Source of the DNA: Ciceribacter sp. L1K22
Lineage (GTDB): Bacteria; Pseudomonadota; Alphaproteobacteria; Rhizobiales; Rhizobiaceae
NCBI RefSeq assembly: GCF_017599385.1
Contig: NZ_JAGFPK010000001.1
Location: 1,180,177 to 1,244,176, forward strand
DNA length: 64,000 bases
Reading direction: 5' to 3'
A model generated the notes under the pieces. The model saw only the letters and a program-made list of their open reading frames with translations. It did no database searches and was not told the origin of the DNA. Positions 24,312 through 33,683 of the stretch are shown in pieces. The stretch's first letter is position 1, and each line of letters opens with the position of its first letter. A program made the translations under genes and the position numbers.

Positions 24312-24392
24312 GTGCGCCACACAACAGGTCTATTCAGCCGCCGATCGCTGGCCGTCAACGGGACGGCTGCAACCGAAAAAGGCAGCAAGACC

Positions 24393-25100
24393 ATGACCCA
24401 TCACATATCGCTTACCGACATACCGGATCTCAACGGTCGCTATGACCTCTATGGCGCCGTTCACAAAGGTCTCCGAAAGGCCGGATGTGACCTCCTGTGT
24501 CGCCTCGGCTCGACCGACTTCGACAACGCGGACGAATGCGAGGCTGTGCTCGGCGACCTCAGGACCTACCTGATGCTTGCCGCCTCCCATGTGGTCCACG
24601 AGGACGACAATATCCATACTGTCCTGCAGGGCCGGGGTGTTTCGACGGGAACCGTCGACGACCAGCACGATGAGCATCGGGAAGCCTTCGCCGATCTCGA
24701 GAAGCTCGCCGTTTGCGTCAGCAGGGCGATCCCGATTGCAAGGCGTGCCGCTGGGCGCAAGCTCTATCTCGCCTTCGCGGCCTACATCGCAGAAGACCTC
24801 GCCCACATGCACGAGGAAGAGACGCAGACGGCGCCTATGCTGTGGCAGCATTTTTCCGACGCCGATCTCGCGGCTGTCGAAATGCGGATCGTCAGCTCCA
24901 TGTCGCCGGAAAAGAACATGGCCTTCATGCGCATCATGATCCCGGCGATGAATCCCGCGGAGAGAGCGGCCTTGCTTGGCGCCATGCGCAAAGGTGCCCC
25001 TCCGGAAGTCTTCGAGGCTGTCATGGATTTTGCCGTCCGTCCGTCCCTGCCGCCCAAGGCCGTGGACGATCTGGTCGACCGCCTGAAGCTTGCGGCGTAA
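24393..25100 (+). CDS. Hemerythrin-like protein
   Basis: A 235-residue helical protein with spaced His/Glu residues of a hemerythrin-type di-iron site: His24 in YGAVHKGLR, His66/His69/Glu70/His75 in SHVVHEDDNIH, His92/His95 in DDQHDEHREA, and His138 with Glu142 in LAHMHEEET. Residues after 160 form an additional helical tail. Such proteins bind oxygen or nitric oxide or sense iron. It is divergent from the PNPOx-GAF regulator pair and separated from it only by the phased repeats, so co-regulation is likely. The ribosome site is weak. The 276 bases after it contain no gene. Confidence 0.83.
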   Translation: MTHHISLTDIPDLNGRYDLYGAVHKGLRKAGCDLLCRLGSTDFDNADECEAVLGDLRTYLMLAASHVVHEDDNIHTVLQGRGVSTGTVDDQHDEHREAFADLEKLAVCVSRAIPIARRAAGRKLYLAFAAYIAEDLAHMHEEETQTAPMLWQHFSDADLAAVEMRIVSSMSPEKNMAFMRIMIPAMNPAERAALLGAMRKGAPPEVFEAVMDFAVRPSLPPKAVDDLVDRLKLAA

Positions 25101-25376
25101 GCGATCATGAGACTGCTTGCCATTTTGCCGTTCTTGCCTGCAGCGCGCGGGTTGGTCGCCAAAGGACCCCATCTGCGGCCGAGGACCGACGAGCCTCCAG
25201 TTGGGGGTCCCGTGACCCGCACATCGCCGGTCTCTCCTGCAAGAGGCTTGCCGCTCCGCATCCGCCGCCCCGTCAGGGCGTCCGGGCTCTGATCAAGCCC
25301 AATATCTTGAAGGACTGATCCCCCGCAGTCTTTCCGCTCGTCTCCGACATTCCCCGATGTCGGGGACGTTGCCCTT

Positions 25377-26150
25377 TCAGCGCCTGATAGCCACGATGAA
25401 AAGCCGGGGAAATTTGAGCAGAGAACGTCCGTCCGCTATGGGAGGATAGGCCTTCGCGATGCGTGCGGAATAGTCGGCGAGAAAGCCCGCCTCGTGTTCC
25501 GCTCCGGCCGCCTGGAGATACGGACGAAGGCCCGTGCCCTTGACCCATTCGACGATCGCCTGCGGGTTCGCCATCGGGTGATAGTAGATGGTGTGCCAGA
25601 CATCCACCCGGGAGGAGACAGGCGTCAGCGCATCCATGTATTCAGCCGGCGAGGGCAGGTGGGCCCGCCGGATGCGCCCGCCGGCAAAGGCTGCGGACCA
25701 CGGCCCGGCCAGGCCCGTCTCTTCCATGGCGAGGTGGCTCGGCTCTCCAAGATTGTCAGGCATCTGGATTGCCAGCACGCCACCCGGTTTCAGCTCCTTC
25801 ATCAGGCGGACGAGCAGGCCGAGGTGATCGGGCAGCCATTGGAAGACGGCATTGGCATATAGAAGGTCCGGCGGTTCCGGCGGCAGCCAGGTCGACAGGT
25901 CCGCTTTGTCGAACCCGGCATCCGGTAGCCGCTTCCGCGCCTTCTCCAGCATGTCGTCATCGCTGTCGAGGCCCCGCACAGCTTCGGCACCGAACCGGTC
26001 CACCAGCAGTTCCGTCGAATTGCCCGGACCGCCGCCCATGTCCCAGACGACCTCGGCGTCGCCAAGCGGCACCTGTGCAAGGAGATCGCGGGCGGGCCGC
26101 GTCCTCTCGTCTTCGAACTTCAGATACTGCGCCGCCGACCATCCAGGCAT
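25377..26150 (-). CDS. tam: Trans-aconitate 2-methyltransferase
   Basis: A 257-residue SAM-dependent methyltransferase. Motif I is [16 protein letters not shown] (about 34-49), followed by [23 protein letters not shown] and the substrate region [13 protein letters not shown]...WHTIYYHPM, characteristic of Tam. The N-terminal [20 protein letters not shown] is the family start. Tam methylates trans-aconitate, an inhibitory by-product of the citrate cycle. The gene is in the same direction as the haloacid dehalogenase gene and starts within 2 bases of its stop. Confidence 0.93.
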   Translation of the reverse strand: MPGWSAAQYLKFEDERTRPARDLLAQVPLGDAEVVWDMGGGPGNSTELLVDRFGAEAVRGLDSDDDMLEKARKRLPDAGFDKADLSTWLPPEPPDLLYANAVFQWLPDHLGLLVRLMKELKPGGVLAIQMPDNLGEPSHLAMEETGLAGPWSAAFAGGRIRRAHLPSPAEYMDALTPVSSRVDVWHTIYYHPMANPQAIVEWVKGTGLRPYLQAAGAEHEAGFLADYSARIAKAYPPIADGRSLLKFPRLFIVAIRR

Positions 26151-26151
26151 G

Positions 26152-26814
26152 TCAGGCGCGCTCCGGCAGGCTGTCGAGCGATGGCAGGATCAGGTCCGGC
26201 GGCAGGTCGCGGTATTCGTCGGGCATGCCGGTGCGGTTGATCCAGACGGTGCGGAAGCCGAACTTCCTTGCACCCGCAATGTCCCAGCGGTTCGATGACT
26301 GGAAGGAGACAGCGCTTGGATAAACGCGATAGCTCGTCGCCACCAGATCGTAGACAGCGGGTGCCGTCTTGTAGGTTCTCAGATCATCCACCGAAAACAC
26401 GTCGTCGATCACGGCGTCCAACGCCGCGTTCTTGACTGCGGCCGCCAGCATGCTCGGCGAGCCGTTGGAGAGGATCGCGATCCGTGCGCCGCGCGCCTTC
26501 AACCCGCGCAGCACCGCCGGCACTTCCGGATAGCAGTCTAGCACCCAATAGGCTTTCAGCAGATCGGCCCTGAGGCCCCGGTCGATCGACGGCATCCGGT
26601 CGAGGCAATGGTCGAGCGCTTCCTCCGTCAATTGCCAGAAGTCGGCATAGGCTCCCATCAGCGCCCGCACCCAGGAGTATTCGAGCTGCTTGGCCCGCCA
26701 CATCTCCGACAAACGCACATAGTCCGGACCGACCCTCTCCGCGTGGCGCCGCACCGCGGCGTGCACGTCGAACAGCGTGCCATAGGCGTCGAAGACATAG
26801 GCGGAATGGGTCAT
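26152..26814 (-). CDS. HAD-superfamily L-2-haloacid dehalogenase (type II)
   Basis: A 220-residue HAD hydrolase. Catalytic motifs are [10 protein letters not shown] (nucleophile Asp), [20 protein letters not shown] (Lys) and [14 protein letters not shown], which is the type II dehalogenase SSN.WD motif. It should convert short 2-haloacids to 2-hydroxyacids in the cytoplasm. The start at [12 protein letters not shown] matches the family; an upstream in-frame start adds 12 unrelated residues. It is adjacent to and co-oriented with tam, so they are probably one operon. Confidence 0.93.
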   Translation of the reverse strand: MTHSAYVFDAYGTLFDVHAAVRRHAERVGPDYVRLSEMWRAKQLEYSWVRALMGAYADFWQLTEEALDHCLDRMPSIDRGLRADLLKAYWVLDCYPEVPAVLRGLKARGARIAILSNGSPSMLAAAVKNAALDAVIDDVFSVDDLRTYKTAPAVYDLVATSYRVYPSAVSFQSSNRWDIAGARKFGFRTVWINRTGMPDEYRDLPPDLILPSLDSLPERA

Positions 26815-27081
26815 GGCATGCGATCCTCGCGGCGTCGTGGGTTGCGCCACACGTCTTTTCGGCTCCAGTATCGCATGCCCGATCCTCCCGGCGAAGAGGG
26901 GCCGCCTATCACTTTAGTTGATCGACCGATCAGCCAAGCTTCTGATTTGCCGGAAAATTCTTGCGCGGGCGAAAGGCACGCGGTTGCTTTCTTGCCAAAT
27001 GAGGGCGTAGGAGGGTTTGTCCTTGACCGCAGCGATCCTGCTGGCTTTGCTGCCGGGCATGTTTTTCCTGGAGACCCTGAC

Positions 27082-27963
27082 ATGGCTGTTGATACCGCGC
27101 CCCGCTCAACCACCTGGACCTATGTCGATGGCGACTGGGTGACCGGAAATCCACCGCTGATCGGGCCGACCTCGCACGCCATGTGGCTGGGCTCGACGGT
27201 ATTTGACGGCGCCCGCTGGTTCGATGGCATCGCACCCGATCTCGACCTGCATTGCCAGCGCGTCAACCGCTCCGCCGTCAACATGGGCATGAAGCCGGTC
27301 AAGACGCCGGAGGAGATCGAGGCGCTCGCCTGGGACGGCGTGAAGAAGTTCGACGGCAAGACCGCGATCTACATCAAGCCGATGTATTGGGCCGAGCACG
27401 GCGCTCCGTTCTCCGTCGTTGCCGCCGATCCGGACTCGACCCGCTTCGCGCTCTGCCTGTTCGAGGCGCCGATGCACACCGCCAAGCCCTCGTCGTTGAC
27501 GGTTTCGCCGTTCCGCCGTCCGTCGCCGGAGGTCGCCATGACCGCGGCCAAGACCGGCAGCCTCTACCCGAATTCCGGCCGCATGATCATTGAGGCCCGC
27601 AATCGCGGGTTCGACAACGCCCTGGCGCTCGACATGAACGGCAATGTCGCCGAGACCGCGTCTTCCAACATCTTCATGGTCAAGGACGGTGTCGTCATGA
27701 CGCCGATGCCGAACGGCACCTTTCTCTCCGGCATCACCCGCGCCCGCATCATCGGCCTGCTGCGCCAGGCCGGCTTCGAGGTCCGCGAATGCACGCTGAC
27801 GGTCGCCGATTTCATGGATGCCGACGAAATCTTCACCTCCGGCAACTATTCCAAGGTCGTGCCGGTGACGAAGCTCGATGCGCGCGAACTGCAGGAAGGC
27901 CCGGTCACCCGCAAGGCGCTGGAACTCTACATGGACTGGGCCCGCTCGCCCGGCGACGCGTGA
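27082..27963 (+). CDS. ilvE: Class IV (branched-chain) amino-acid aminotransferase
   Basis: A 293-residue PLP enzyme of fold type IV. It starts MAVDTAPRSTTWTYVDGDW after CTGGAGAC. Signature regions are GSTVFDGARWFDG, the PLP lysine region MTAAKTGSLYPNSGRMI, LDMNGNVAETASSNIFMVKDG and FLSGITRARIIGLLR, with ADEIFTSGNYSKVVPV near the C-terminus. It interconverts branched-chain amino and keto acids with glutamate; rhizobial members of this size are annotated as IlvE. A D-amino acid transaminase cannot be fully excluded. A TGATCG-AC-CGATCA dyad lies 150 bases upstream (26919-26932). Confidence 0.9.
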   Translation: MAVDTAPRSTTWTYVDGDWVTGNPPLIGPTSHAMWLGSTVFDGARWFDGIAPDLDLHCQRVNRSAVNMGMKPVKTPEEIEALAWDGVKKFDGKTAIYIKPMYWAEHGAPFSVVAADPDSTRFALCLFEAPMHTAKPSSLTVSPFRRPSPEVAMTAAKTGSLYPNSGRMIIEARNRGFDNALALDMNGNVAETASSNIFMVKDGVVMTPMPNGTFLSGITRARIIGLLRQAGFEVRECTLTVADFMDADEIFTSGNYSKVVPVTKLDARELQEGPVTRKALELYMDWARSPGDA

Positions 27964-28045
27964 TCGACCGGATTGCACAGCTCCAGCGGTTGTGATCCTT
28001 TGTAATTTCAACTAGAGTTCCTCTGCTTGGGCAGGGGGAGCCGGG

Positions 28046-29326
28046 TTGAAACGGATAGAGGCAGCCGAACAGGGTTTTTCGCAAGCCAACGCCTATTATC
28101 TATTGATGTGGGTGCTGACGGCGATCGTCGCTCTCACGAGCTTTTTCGAGTATCGGGCGATCGGCAAGGAGCGACGGGACGCCGAGGCCATCATTGAGCG
28201 TCATGATCCGCTGCTTCGACCCGCCGAGGACGTCGCGGTCGCGCTTCGATCGGCTCTTTTTGTTGCAGACACCGACACGGCAACGGAGGCCGAGGCGCTG
28301 CGGTTGTTGCGCGCCCGGCATATCGCCGCACGGGACTTGCTGACCCGCATCAGCGCCAATGTCGCAAAGCTGCCGCTCACCGACGTTGAGAACCGAGTGG
28401 CGGTCAACAATGCCCTGAACTGGCTTCTGGCCATGCAGTACTATAATGCGGTTGATGCGCAGCATGGACCCGCGCCATTTCAGAGTGACGAAAAATCCTT
28501 GCAGACCGCCGAGTTCCCGTTCGGAACCCTGCTCGTTGCCGACAGCGTCGAGGGGTTGCGGATGGAGGATGCTGCGCGGCTGCTTTGGATCGCGCGGGAG
28601 CCGCAGGCCGAACTGCTGTCCCGTTCGGCGGAGCTTGTGACCCTTTCGGAAGCTGCCGAGGGGCAGGTCGCCTTGCTGGATATCATTCGGCCGCTCGCCG
28701 ATCGCGGACGGGCCGCACGAGAGCGCGATCTCGCCCATGCGCTCTGGGTCGCATGGCTGCAGTCCGGAGATTGGAAGAGCGGCCCGGATGCCTATCTGCG
28801 GGAACTGGCCCATCGCGATCTGAAGCTCGGCGAGCCGCAGGCACAAACGGTGGACGCCTATCGGAGGCTCGTCGCGATCAATGCCAAGGCGAGCGGCGAA
28901 AAGACCAGTCTCAAGCTCCCCGTGGTGGACGTGCCTGTGGCCCTGTCAGATGCGGTGGTGGTGCTGCCGCTGGCGCTTTGCTTCTGCCTCGTGGTCATTC
29001 TGATCTATACCGAACGCGGCATGCGTTATGCCCGGGAGGCAAAGCGTGCAGCCGAAGAGGTGGTCGGAAGCGTGCCGGTCTTCTACACCGGCTACGGCAT
29101 CCACCCGCTCCTCGGACAGGTGGTGTCGACATTCCTTCTGGCACTACCGTCGCTGCTTGCTGCCTCGCTCTCGCTGATTGCGCCAGACATGACGCGCAGC
29201 ACCGCGGCACTGTGGCTTTACTGGTCAGGTCTCGGCCTCGCCGCCGTGCTGACGCTCATCGCGATCCGCCAGACACGGCACGTCTTCCGCCTGATGGATG
29301 AGAACATCGTCGTCAAGGCCAAATAG
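28046..29326 (+). CDS. Membrane protein of unknown function with large extracytoplasmic domain
   Basis: A 426-residue protein. One helix lies near the N-terminus (YYLLMWVLTAIVALTSFF), followed by about 265 mostly helical residues predicted outside the membrane, then hydrophobic helices at about 310-330, 358-382 and 392-412. There is no recognised domain; the soluble part is Leu/Ala/Arg-rich (LLRARHIAARDLLTRI). The start is a TTG preceded by AGGGGGAG, with no better in-frame ATG. It is flanked by ilvE and an MFS gene in the same direction but with 82-base gaps. No functional assignment is possible. Confidence 0.78.
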   Translation: MKRIEAAEQGFSQANAYYLLMWVLTAIVALTSFFEYRAIGKERRDAEAIIERHDPLLRPAEDVAVALRSALFVADTDTATEAEALRLLRARHIAARDLLTRISANVAKLPLTDVENRVAVNNALNWLLAMQYYNAVDAQHGPAPFQSDEKSLQTAEFPFGTLLVADSVEGLRMEDAARLLWIAREPQAELLSRSAELVTLSEAAEGQVALLDIIRPLADRGRAARERDLAHALWVAWLQSGDWKSGPDAYLRELAHRDLKLGEPQAQTVDAYRRLVAINAKASGEKTSLKLPVVDVPVALSDAVVVLPLALCFCLVVILIYTERGMRYAREAKRAAEEVVGSVPVFYTGYGIHPLLGQVVSTFLLALPSLLAASLSLIAPDMTRSTAALWLYWSGLGLAAVLTLIAIRQTRHVFRLMDENIVVKAK

Positions 29327-29409
29327 GCCGCCTCTCGACTTCCCGGGCCTGCTCCGATAGACCGGAGGCCACCGGCTGAGCCGGCTTTCTCGTTTCTGGC
29401 AGGTTCAAC

Positions 29410-30585
29410 ATGCAGGCCTCCGCACTCGCCGAGGATTTCGCGCCCGACTGGGCGGCGATCGCCGTGGTCATCCTTGGCGTCACGGCCTTTGCCGTGGGGC
29501 AGGGGCTGACCTATCCGCTGATTTCGCTGCTGCTCGAAAGCCGGGGCGTGTCGTCGACCATGGCTGGCCTCAACGCCTCCGTCTTCGCCTTCGGTCTTGC
29601 CTCCTCGACGCTTCTGATCGGCCGGCTGACGCAGACGATACGCGGTGACCGACTGATCGTGGCCGCGCTCTGCGGCGTCTCGATGGCGCTTGCGACCTTC
29701 TCGCTCTTCGACAACCTCGCCGTTTGGTTCGTTGCCCGCTTCCTGCTCGGCTTCTGCACCTCGATCATTTACACCGTCAGCGAGGCATGGCTGAACACCG
29801 CCTGTCCCGACCGCCTCCGCGGCCGAGTCTCCGGAGCCTATAGCGCCGGCATGTGCGCAGGCTTCGCGGCCGGGCCGCTCGCCATTCCGTTGATTGGCAT
29901 CGAGGATGGCTTCGCTTTCGCGCTCACCGCAGCCTATGTCGCCCTCGTCGCCTTCGCCTCCGTCATGCTCGGCCGCTACGCGCGCACCAAGCCGGAGGCG
30001 TCGGAAGCCGGTGGCATCGTCACCTTCGTCAAGCTCGCCCCCGTTCTGACTCTGATGGTGCTCGCGTTCGGCTTCTCGGATATCGCCGCGATCTCCATGA
30101 TCCCGCTCTATTTCGTCGAGCGCGGTTATTCCCAGAACTTCGCGGCCTATGTCGTTACCATGGTGGCGCTGCCGACCGCGCTTGCCCAGCCCTTCGTCGG
30201 CTGGCTGCTCGACCGCGTCTCGCGACCGGTCATCGCCGTCGTCGGCTCGCTGCTGACAGCGGCCGCCTTTCTCGTTTTGCCGTTCATGACATCGCAAGTC
30301 GCGCTGCTCGTCACGATTTCGGTGCTCGGCGCAGCCAGCTTCTCGCTGTATACCGCAGCTCTGACACTGCTTGGCGAGCGGTTCCGGAGTGGCCTGCTGG
30401 TCTCCGGCAGCGCCGTCTTCGCGCTCTCCTACGCGATCGGCAGCGCGGCCGGCTCAGGCGCGACCGGTGCGATGATGGACCTTATGTCGGTCGACGCCGG
30501 CCCCGTCTTCACCGGCCTCTTCATGGTCGGCTTCACCGCCATCTTCGCCCACAATCTGCTGCGCGGCGACAAGAGGCGGGGCTGA
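29410..30585 (+). CDS. MFS transporter (YcaD/UMF-like)
   Basis: A 391-residue, 12-helix major facilitator. LESRGVSSTMAGLNASVFAFGLA and RFLLGFCTSIIYTVSEAWLNTACPDRLRGRV resemble the YcaD-type subfamily; the second half has GYSQNFAAYVVTMVALPTALAQPFVGWLLDRVSR. The substrate is unknown. It starts 83 bases after the previous gene, and the next gene (cysteine cluster protein) begins 5 bases after its stop, so those two are co-transcribed. Confidence 0.92.
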   Translation: MQASALAEDFAPDWAAIAVVILGVTAFAVGQGLTYPLISLLLESRGVSSTMAGLNASVFAFGLASSTLLIGRLTQTIRGDRLIVAALCGVSMALATFSLFDNLAVWFVARFLLGFCTSIIYTVSEAWLNTACPDRLRGRVSGAYSAGMCAGFAAGPLAIPLIGIEDGFAFALTAAYVALVAFASVMLGRYARTKPEASEAGGIVTFVKLAPVLTLMVLAFGFSDIAAISMIPLYFVERGYSQNFAAYVVTMVALPTALAQPFVGWLLDRVSRPVIAVVGSLLTAAAFLVLPFMTSQVALLVTISVLGAASFSLYTAALTLLGERFRSGLLVSGSAVFALSYAIGSAAGSGATGAMMDLMSVDAGPVFTGLFMVGFTAIFAHNLLRGDKRRG

Positions 30586-30590
30586 CCGCC

Positions 30591-30899
30591 ATGCCGCAAA
30601 GCCCATCGCCCGACATTTACGACTGCCAGGCTTGCGGCGCGTGCTGCGCCTACTCCGAAGACTGGCCGCGCTTCTCGCTGGAAACCGACGAACAGCTGGA
30701 CGCGATCCCGGAAGCCATGGTCGCCACCGATCTCTCCGGCATGAAGTTCGAAAACGGCCGCTGCGTCGCGCTCAACGGCGAACTCGGCAAATGCGTCGGC
30801 TGCACAATTTATACCGTCCGCCCCATCGTCTGCCGCGACTGCATGCCCGGCGACCCGGAATGCCTCATGGCGCGAGAGGCAATCGGTCTCCCGGTCTGA
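30591..30899 (+). CDS. YkgJ-family cysteine-cluster protein
   Basis: A 102-residue protein beginning MPQSPSPDIYDCQACGACCAY. Cysteines occur as CQACGACC, then C in NGRCVALNG, C and C in GKCVGC, and C..C in VCRDCMPGDPEC, the Zn/Fe-S-binding pattern of YkgJ (UPF0153) proteins. The metal and role are unknown; some relatives are linked to protein maturation. It sits 5 bases after the MFS stop, within an overlapping longer frame that hides it. It is convergent with the small secreted protein gene. Confidence 0.9.
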   Translation: MPQSPSPDIYDCQACGACCAYSEDWPRFSLETDEQLDAIPEAMVATDLSGMKFENGRCVALNGELGKCVGCTIYTVRPIVCRDCMPGDPECLMAREAIGLPV

Positions 30900-30907
30900 C
30901 GACTGCT

Positions 30908-31225
30908 TCAAGGCACCGTCACGCCCACCACATCCGCTGTCAGCTCGCTGCCGAGTTCCACGGTGCCGGCCTGCTTGTCCATCACGCAGATATAGCTGAC
31001 GATTGCATCGGCGCCCTTCGCCTTGCCGGTCAGGATCGCGAGGCCGAAGCGCTCGCTGCCGAACGGATCGACGGCAATTTTCGCATTTTCGAGGTTCGGA
31101 GCGGCCGTATTGAGGCACTTCGCCTCGACCTCTTTGGCGAACTCATCCCAAGCTTCGTCGGAGGAGGCAAACGCTGGAGAGGCAGCGAGGAGGACGGCGA
31201 TCGTGAGACCGGAAAGGCGGTGCAT
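30908..31225 (-). CDS. Small secreted protein of unknown function
   Basis: A 105-residue protein with a Sec signal, MHRLSGLTIAVLLAASPAFA, cleaved before SSDEAW. The mature 85 residues contain two Cys (VEAKCLNTAAP and SYICVMDKQ) suitable for a disulfide, and strands ending in TADVVGVTVP. There is no recognised domain. The start follows GGAG; an in-frame upstream start would add 60 residues and disable the signal. It is divergent from sodB. Confidence 0.72.
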   Translation of the reverse strand: MHRLSGLTIAVLLAASPAFASSDEAWDEFAKEVEAKCLNTAAPNLENAKIAVDPFGSERFGLAILTGKAKGADAIVSYICVMDKQAGTVELGSELTADVVGVTVP

Positions 31226-31431
31226 GGCTGGCTCCGTAAAAGCTGTTTTGGGTGCTTTCCGGCATTTGCCGGACGCGCCGCAACTCTGTTCCGCATCGCG
31301 CGGTTTTTCCAGCCTAAACTTTGCAGGGATGGGAACAATTTTGATGTTTGCGAGGTTGCCTCTCCTGAGTTCCCCTCCTATGTTCCCGGTCACCATTGAC
31401 CGCATTCCGTTGCCAAAAGGAGATTGACGCC

Positions 31432-32034
31432 ATGGCCTTCGAATTGCCTGAACTTCCCTACGCTTACGACGCTCTTGCCCCCTACATGTCGGCCGAGACG
31501 CTGGAGTTCCACCACGACAAGCACCACAAGGCCTACGTGGACAACGGCAACAAGCTCGCCGCCGAAGCCGGCATGGCGGACCTGTCGCTCGAGGAAATCG
31601 TCAAGAAGTCCTACGGCACCAATGCCGGCCTCTTCAACAATGCCGGCCAGCACTACAACCACATCCATTTCTGGAAGTGGATGAAGAAGGATGGCGGCGG
31701 CACCAAACTGCCGGGCAAGCTTCAGTCCGCGATCGACAGCGATCTCGGTGGCTACGACAAGTTCAAGGCTGATTTCGTTGCCGCCGGTACCACGCAGTTC
31801 GGCTCCGGCTGGGCATGGCTGACGGTCAAGGACGGCAAGCTCGCCATTTCCAAGACCCCGAACGGCGAAAACCCGCTGGTCCACGGCGCCTCCCCGATCC
31901 TCGGCGTCGATGTCTGGGAACACTCCTACTACATCGACTACCGCAACGCCCGTCCGAAGTACCTTGAGGCCTTCGTCGACAGCCTGATCAACTGGGATTA
32001 CGTGCTGGAAATGTACGAGGCCGCCACGAAGTAA
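31432..32034 (+). CDS. sodB: Superoxide dismutase, Fe/Mn family
   Basis: A 200-residue cytoplasmic superoxide dismutase. Metal ligands are seen in LEFHHDKHHKAYVD (first His), NHIHFWKWM (second His), and DVWEHSYYIDYRN (Asp and third His). NNAGQHYNH has Gln where Mn enzymes usually have Gly, favouring an Fe-type or cambialistic site. The start follows AAAGGAG with 6-base spacing. It ends with an intrinsic terminator and is monocistronic. Confidence 0.97.
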   Translation: MAFELPELPYAYDALAPYMSAETLEFHHDKHHKAYVDNGNKLAAEAGMADLSLEEIVKKSYGTNAGLFNNAGQHYNHIHFWKWMKKDGGGTKLPGKLQSAIDSDLGGYDKFKADFVAAGTTQFGSGWAWLTVKDGKLAISKTPNGENPLVHGASPILGVDVWEHSYYIDYRNARPKYLEAFVDSLINWDYVLEMYEAATK

Positions 32035-32061
32035 GCTTTGGCTGCTTGGTGATTTTTGACG

Positions 32062-32093
32062 AACCCGGTGCCGAAAGGTGCCGGGTTTTTCTT
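32062..32093 (+). terminator. Terminator of sodB
   Basis: CCCGGTGCC and GGTGCCGGG pair (two G-U) around a GAAA tetraloop, followed by TTTTTCTTT. It is 30 bases after the sodB stop. Confidence 0.85.
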
Positions 32094-32283
32094 TGCGCGA
32101 ACGGCGCCATGCGGAAGATTGAAAATTGGAACGGCCAGCGTGATCTCGCGGCAGCCGCCTGACGTCAATCAGCGGCCCGACCCCGTTCTTAAGTTAACGG
32201 CAGTCGCGTCCCGCGGGCCTTCTGACAGAAGCCGGTGGTCGTGTCCAGAAGGGTGCGGAACGCGCGGGCGATGTTTTCAGCGC

Positions 32284-33507
32284 TCAGGTGGCACCCGCCA
32301 GCGTCGGTTCCGCATCCTCTTTCCTGCGTGGCGCCGGGAAGGCGAGCGCCATGGCAGCCGCTGCCAGGCCGACGGCGGCTGAGGCGAGATAGAGCCAGTC
32401 ATAGGTGGCGAAGGTGTCGTAGAGATAGCCGCCGCCGATCGGACCGAACGCCATGCCGATGCACGATGTCATGACCGCCGCGCCCATGACCGTCCCCATC
32501 ACATGCGGGCCGAAATAGTCGCGCGCGATGACGGCGTAGAGCGGCATGACCCCGCCATAGGCCATCCCGAGCACCATCGCCAGCATGTAGAACTCGGTGA
32601 GCTGCGAGACATGCACATAGGTATAGATACCGACTGCCTGTAAAACCAGGCCGGCGACCAGCACGCGCCTGACGCCGAGACGGTCGGCGGCAAGCCCGAA
32701 AAACAGACGGCCGAACAGCCCCGCCACGCCCTCGACGCTGTATATGGTCGCCGCCGCGATCGGCGTGGCGCCGCAGATCATCGCATAGCTGACGGTATGG
32801 AAGATCGGGCCGGAATGGGCTGCGCAGCAGAGGAAAAAGGTGCCGGCGAGCACCACGAACTGCGGCGTGGCGAGCGCCGAGAATGCGGATGCGGGCCGGG
32901 CAGGGGCATCGCTGCCGGCAGGCGTCAACGCAGGCTCCATAACGGCCGGCGGTCGGCGGATAAGGAAGCTCGCCGGCGCGATGATCACGAGCGCGGCGAT
33001 TGCGATCATCGTCATCGCGCTGCGCCAGCCATAGGTTTCGATCAGTACGCTGGCAAAGGGCGTGATCACCATTGGAGCGATACCGGTACCGATCGACACC
33101 AGCGAGACTGCCAGGCTGCGGTGCTTGTCGAACCAGCCGACGGTCGCCGCCATGATCGGCGCGAAAAAGGCGCCGCCCGAAGCGCCGACGAGACCGCCAT
33201 AGGCGATCTGGAAGGTCAGGAGATCGGTGGCACGGCTGGCGATCAGAAGCCCGGTGCCAAGCATGAAAGCGGCGATCAGCACCACCGGCATCGCGCCGAT
33301 GCGGTCGCTGAGAGTTCCCCAGCCGAAGCCCGCAACGCCCATGGTGAGGAACCCGACCGTCATCGCCGCCGATATGCCCGCGCGCGTCCAGCCGGTATCG
33401 TCGGCGATGGGCTGGAGATAGACCGGCAACGAAAACATCGCGCCCATGGCCACACACGTGATCAGCGCTCCCGCCGCCACCACGACCCAACCGTAATTCC
33501 TCTCCAT
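32284..33507 (-). CDS. MFS transporter (oxalate/monocarboxylate-type)
   Basis: A 407-residue 12-helix transporter. It opens NYGWVVVAAGALITCVAMGAM and has GWGTLSDRIGAMPV (A-like motif), GASGGAFFAPIMAATVGWFDKHRSLAVSLVSIGTGIAP and, after helix 10, VMPLYAVIARDYFGPHVMGTVMGA. This pattern fits the oxalate/formate and monocarboxylate MFS group, so an organic-acid substrate is inferred. No enzyme gene is adjacent to refine it. The 190 bases beyond its stop hold no gene. Confidence 0.92.
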   Translation of the reverse strand: MERNYGWVVVAAGALITCVAMGAMFSLPVYLQPIADDTGWTRAGISAAMTVGFLTMGVAGFGWGTLSDRIGAMPVVLIAAFMLGTGLLIASRATDLLTFQIAYGGLVGASGGAFFAPIMAATVGWFDKHRSLAVSLVSIGTGIAPMVITPFASVLIETYGWRSAMTMIAIAALVIIAPASFLIRRPPAVMEPALTPAGSDAPARPASAFSALATPQFVVLAGTFFLCCAAHSGPIFHTVSYAMICGATPIAAATIYSVEGVAGLFGRLFFGLAADRLGVRRVLVAGLVLQAVGIYTYVHVSQLTEFYMLAMVLGMAYGGVMPLYAVIARDYFGPHVMGTVMGAAVMTSCIGMAFGPIGGGYLYDTFATYDWLYLASAAVGLAAAAMALAFPAPRRKEDAEPTLAGAT

Positions 33508-33683
33508 GGAAATATCCTCCAGACGGCCACGGCAACGTTACAGCTGCCGGGTCCCGTCGTCAAACAGGTTGCAATACGCAATCAGGTTGGCGCGGCATAT
33601 GGAGAATGTAAATCGTGAACAACGATTGTTTTTTGCAGGTGACACTGACTGCTGACAGCTTTTGGCTAGTGAGGCGGGGTGTT

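Noticed and set aside
25352-25367. CCCCGA-TG-TCGGGG palindrome downstream of tam
   Set aside because: It has no U-tract on either strand and no promoter nearby; no supported role.
29853-30899. 348-codon frame covering the YkgJ gene
   Set aside because: Only the last 102 codons are protein-like; the rest is a shadow of the MFS gene in another frame.
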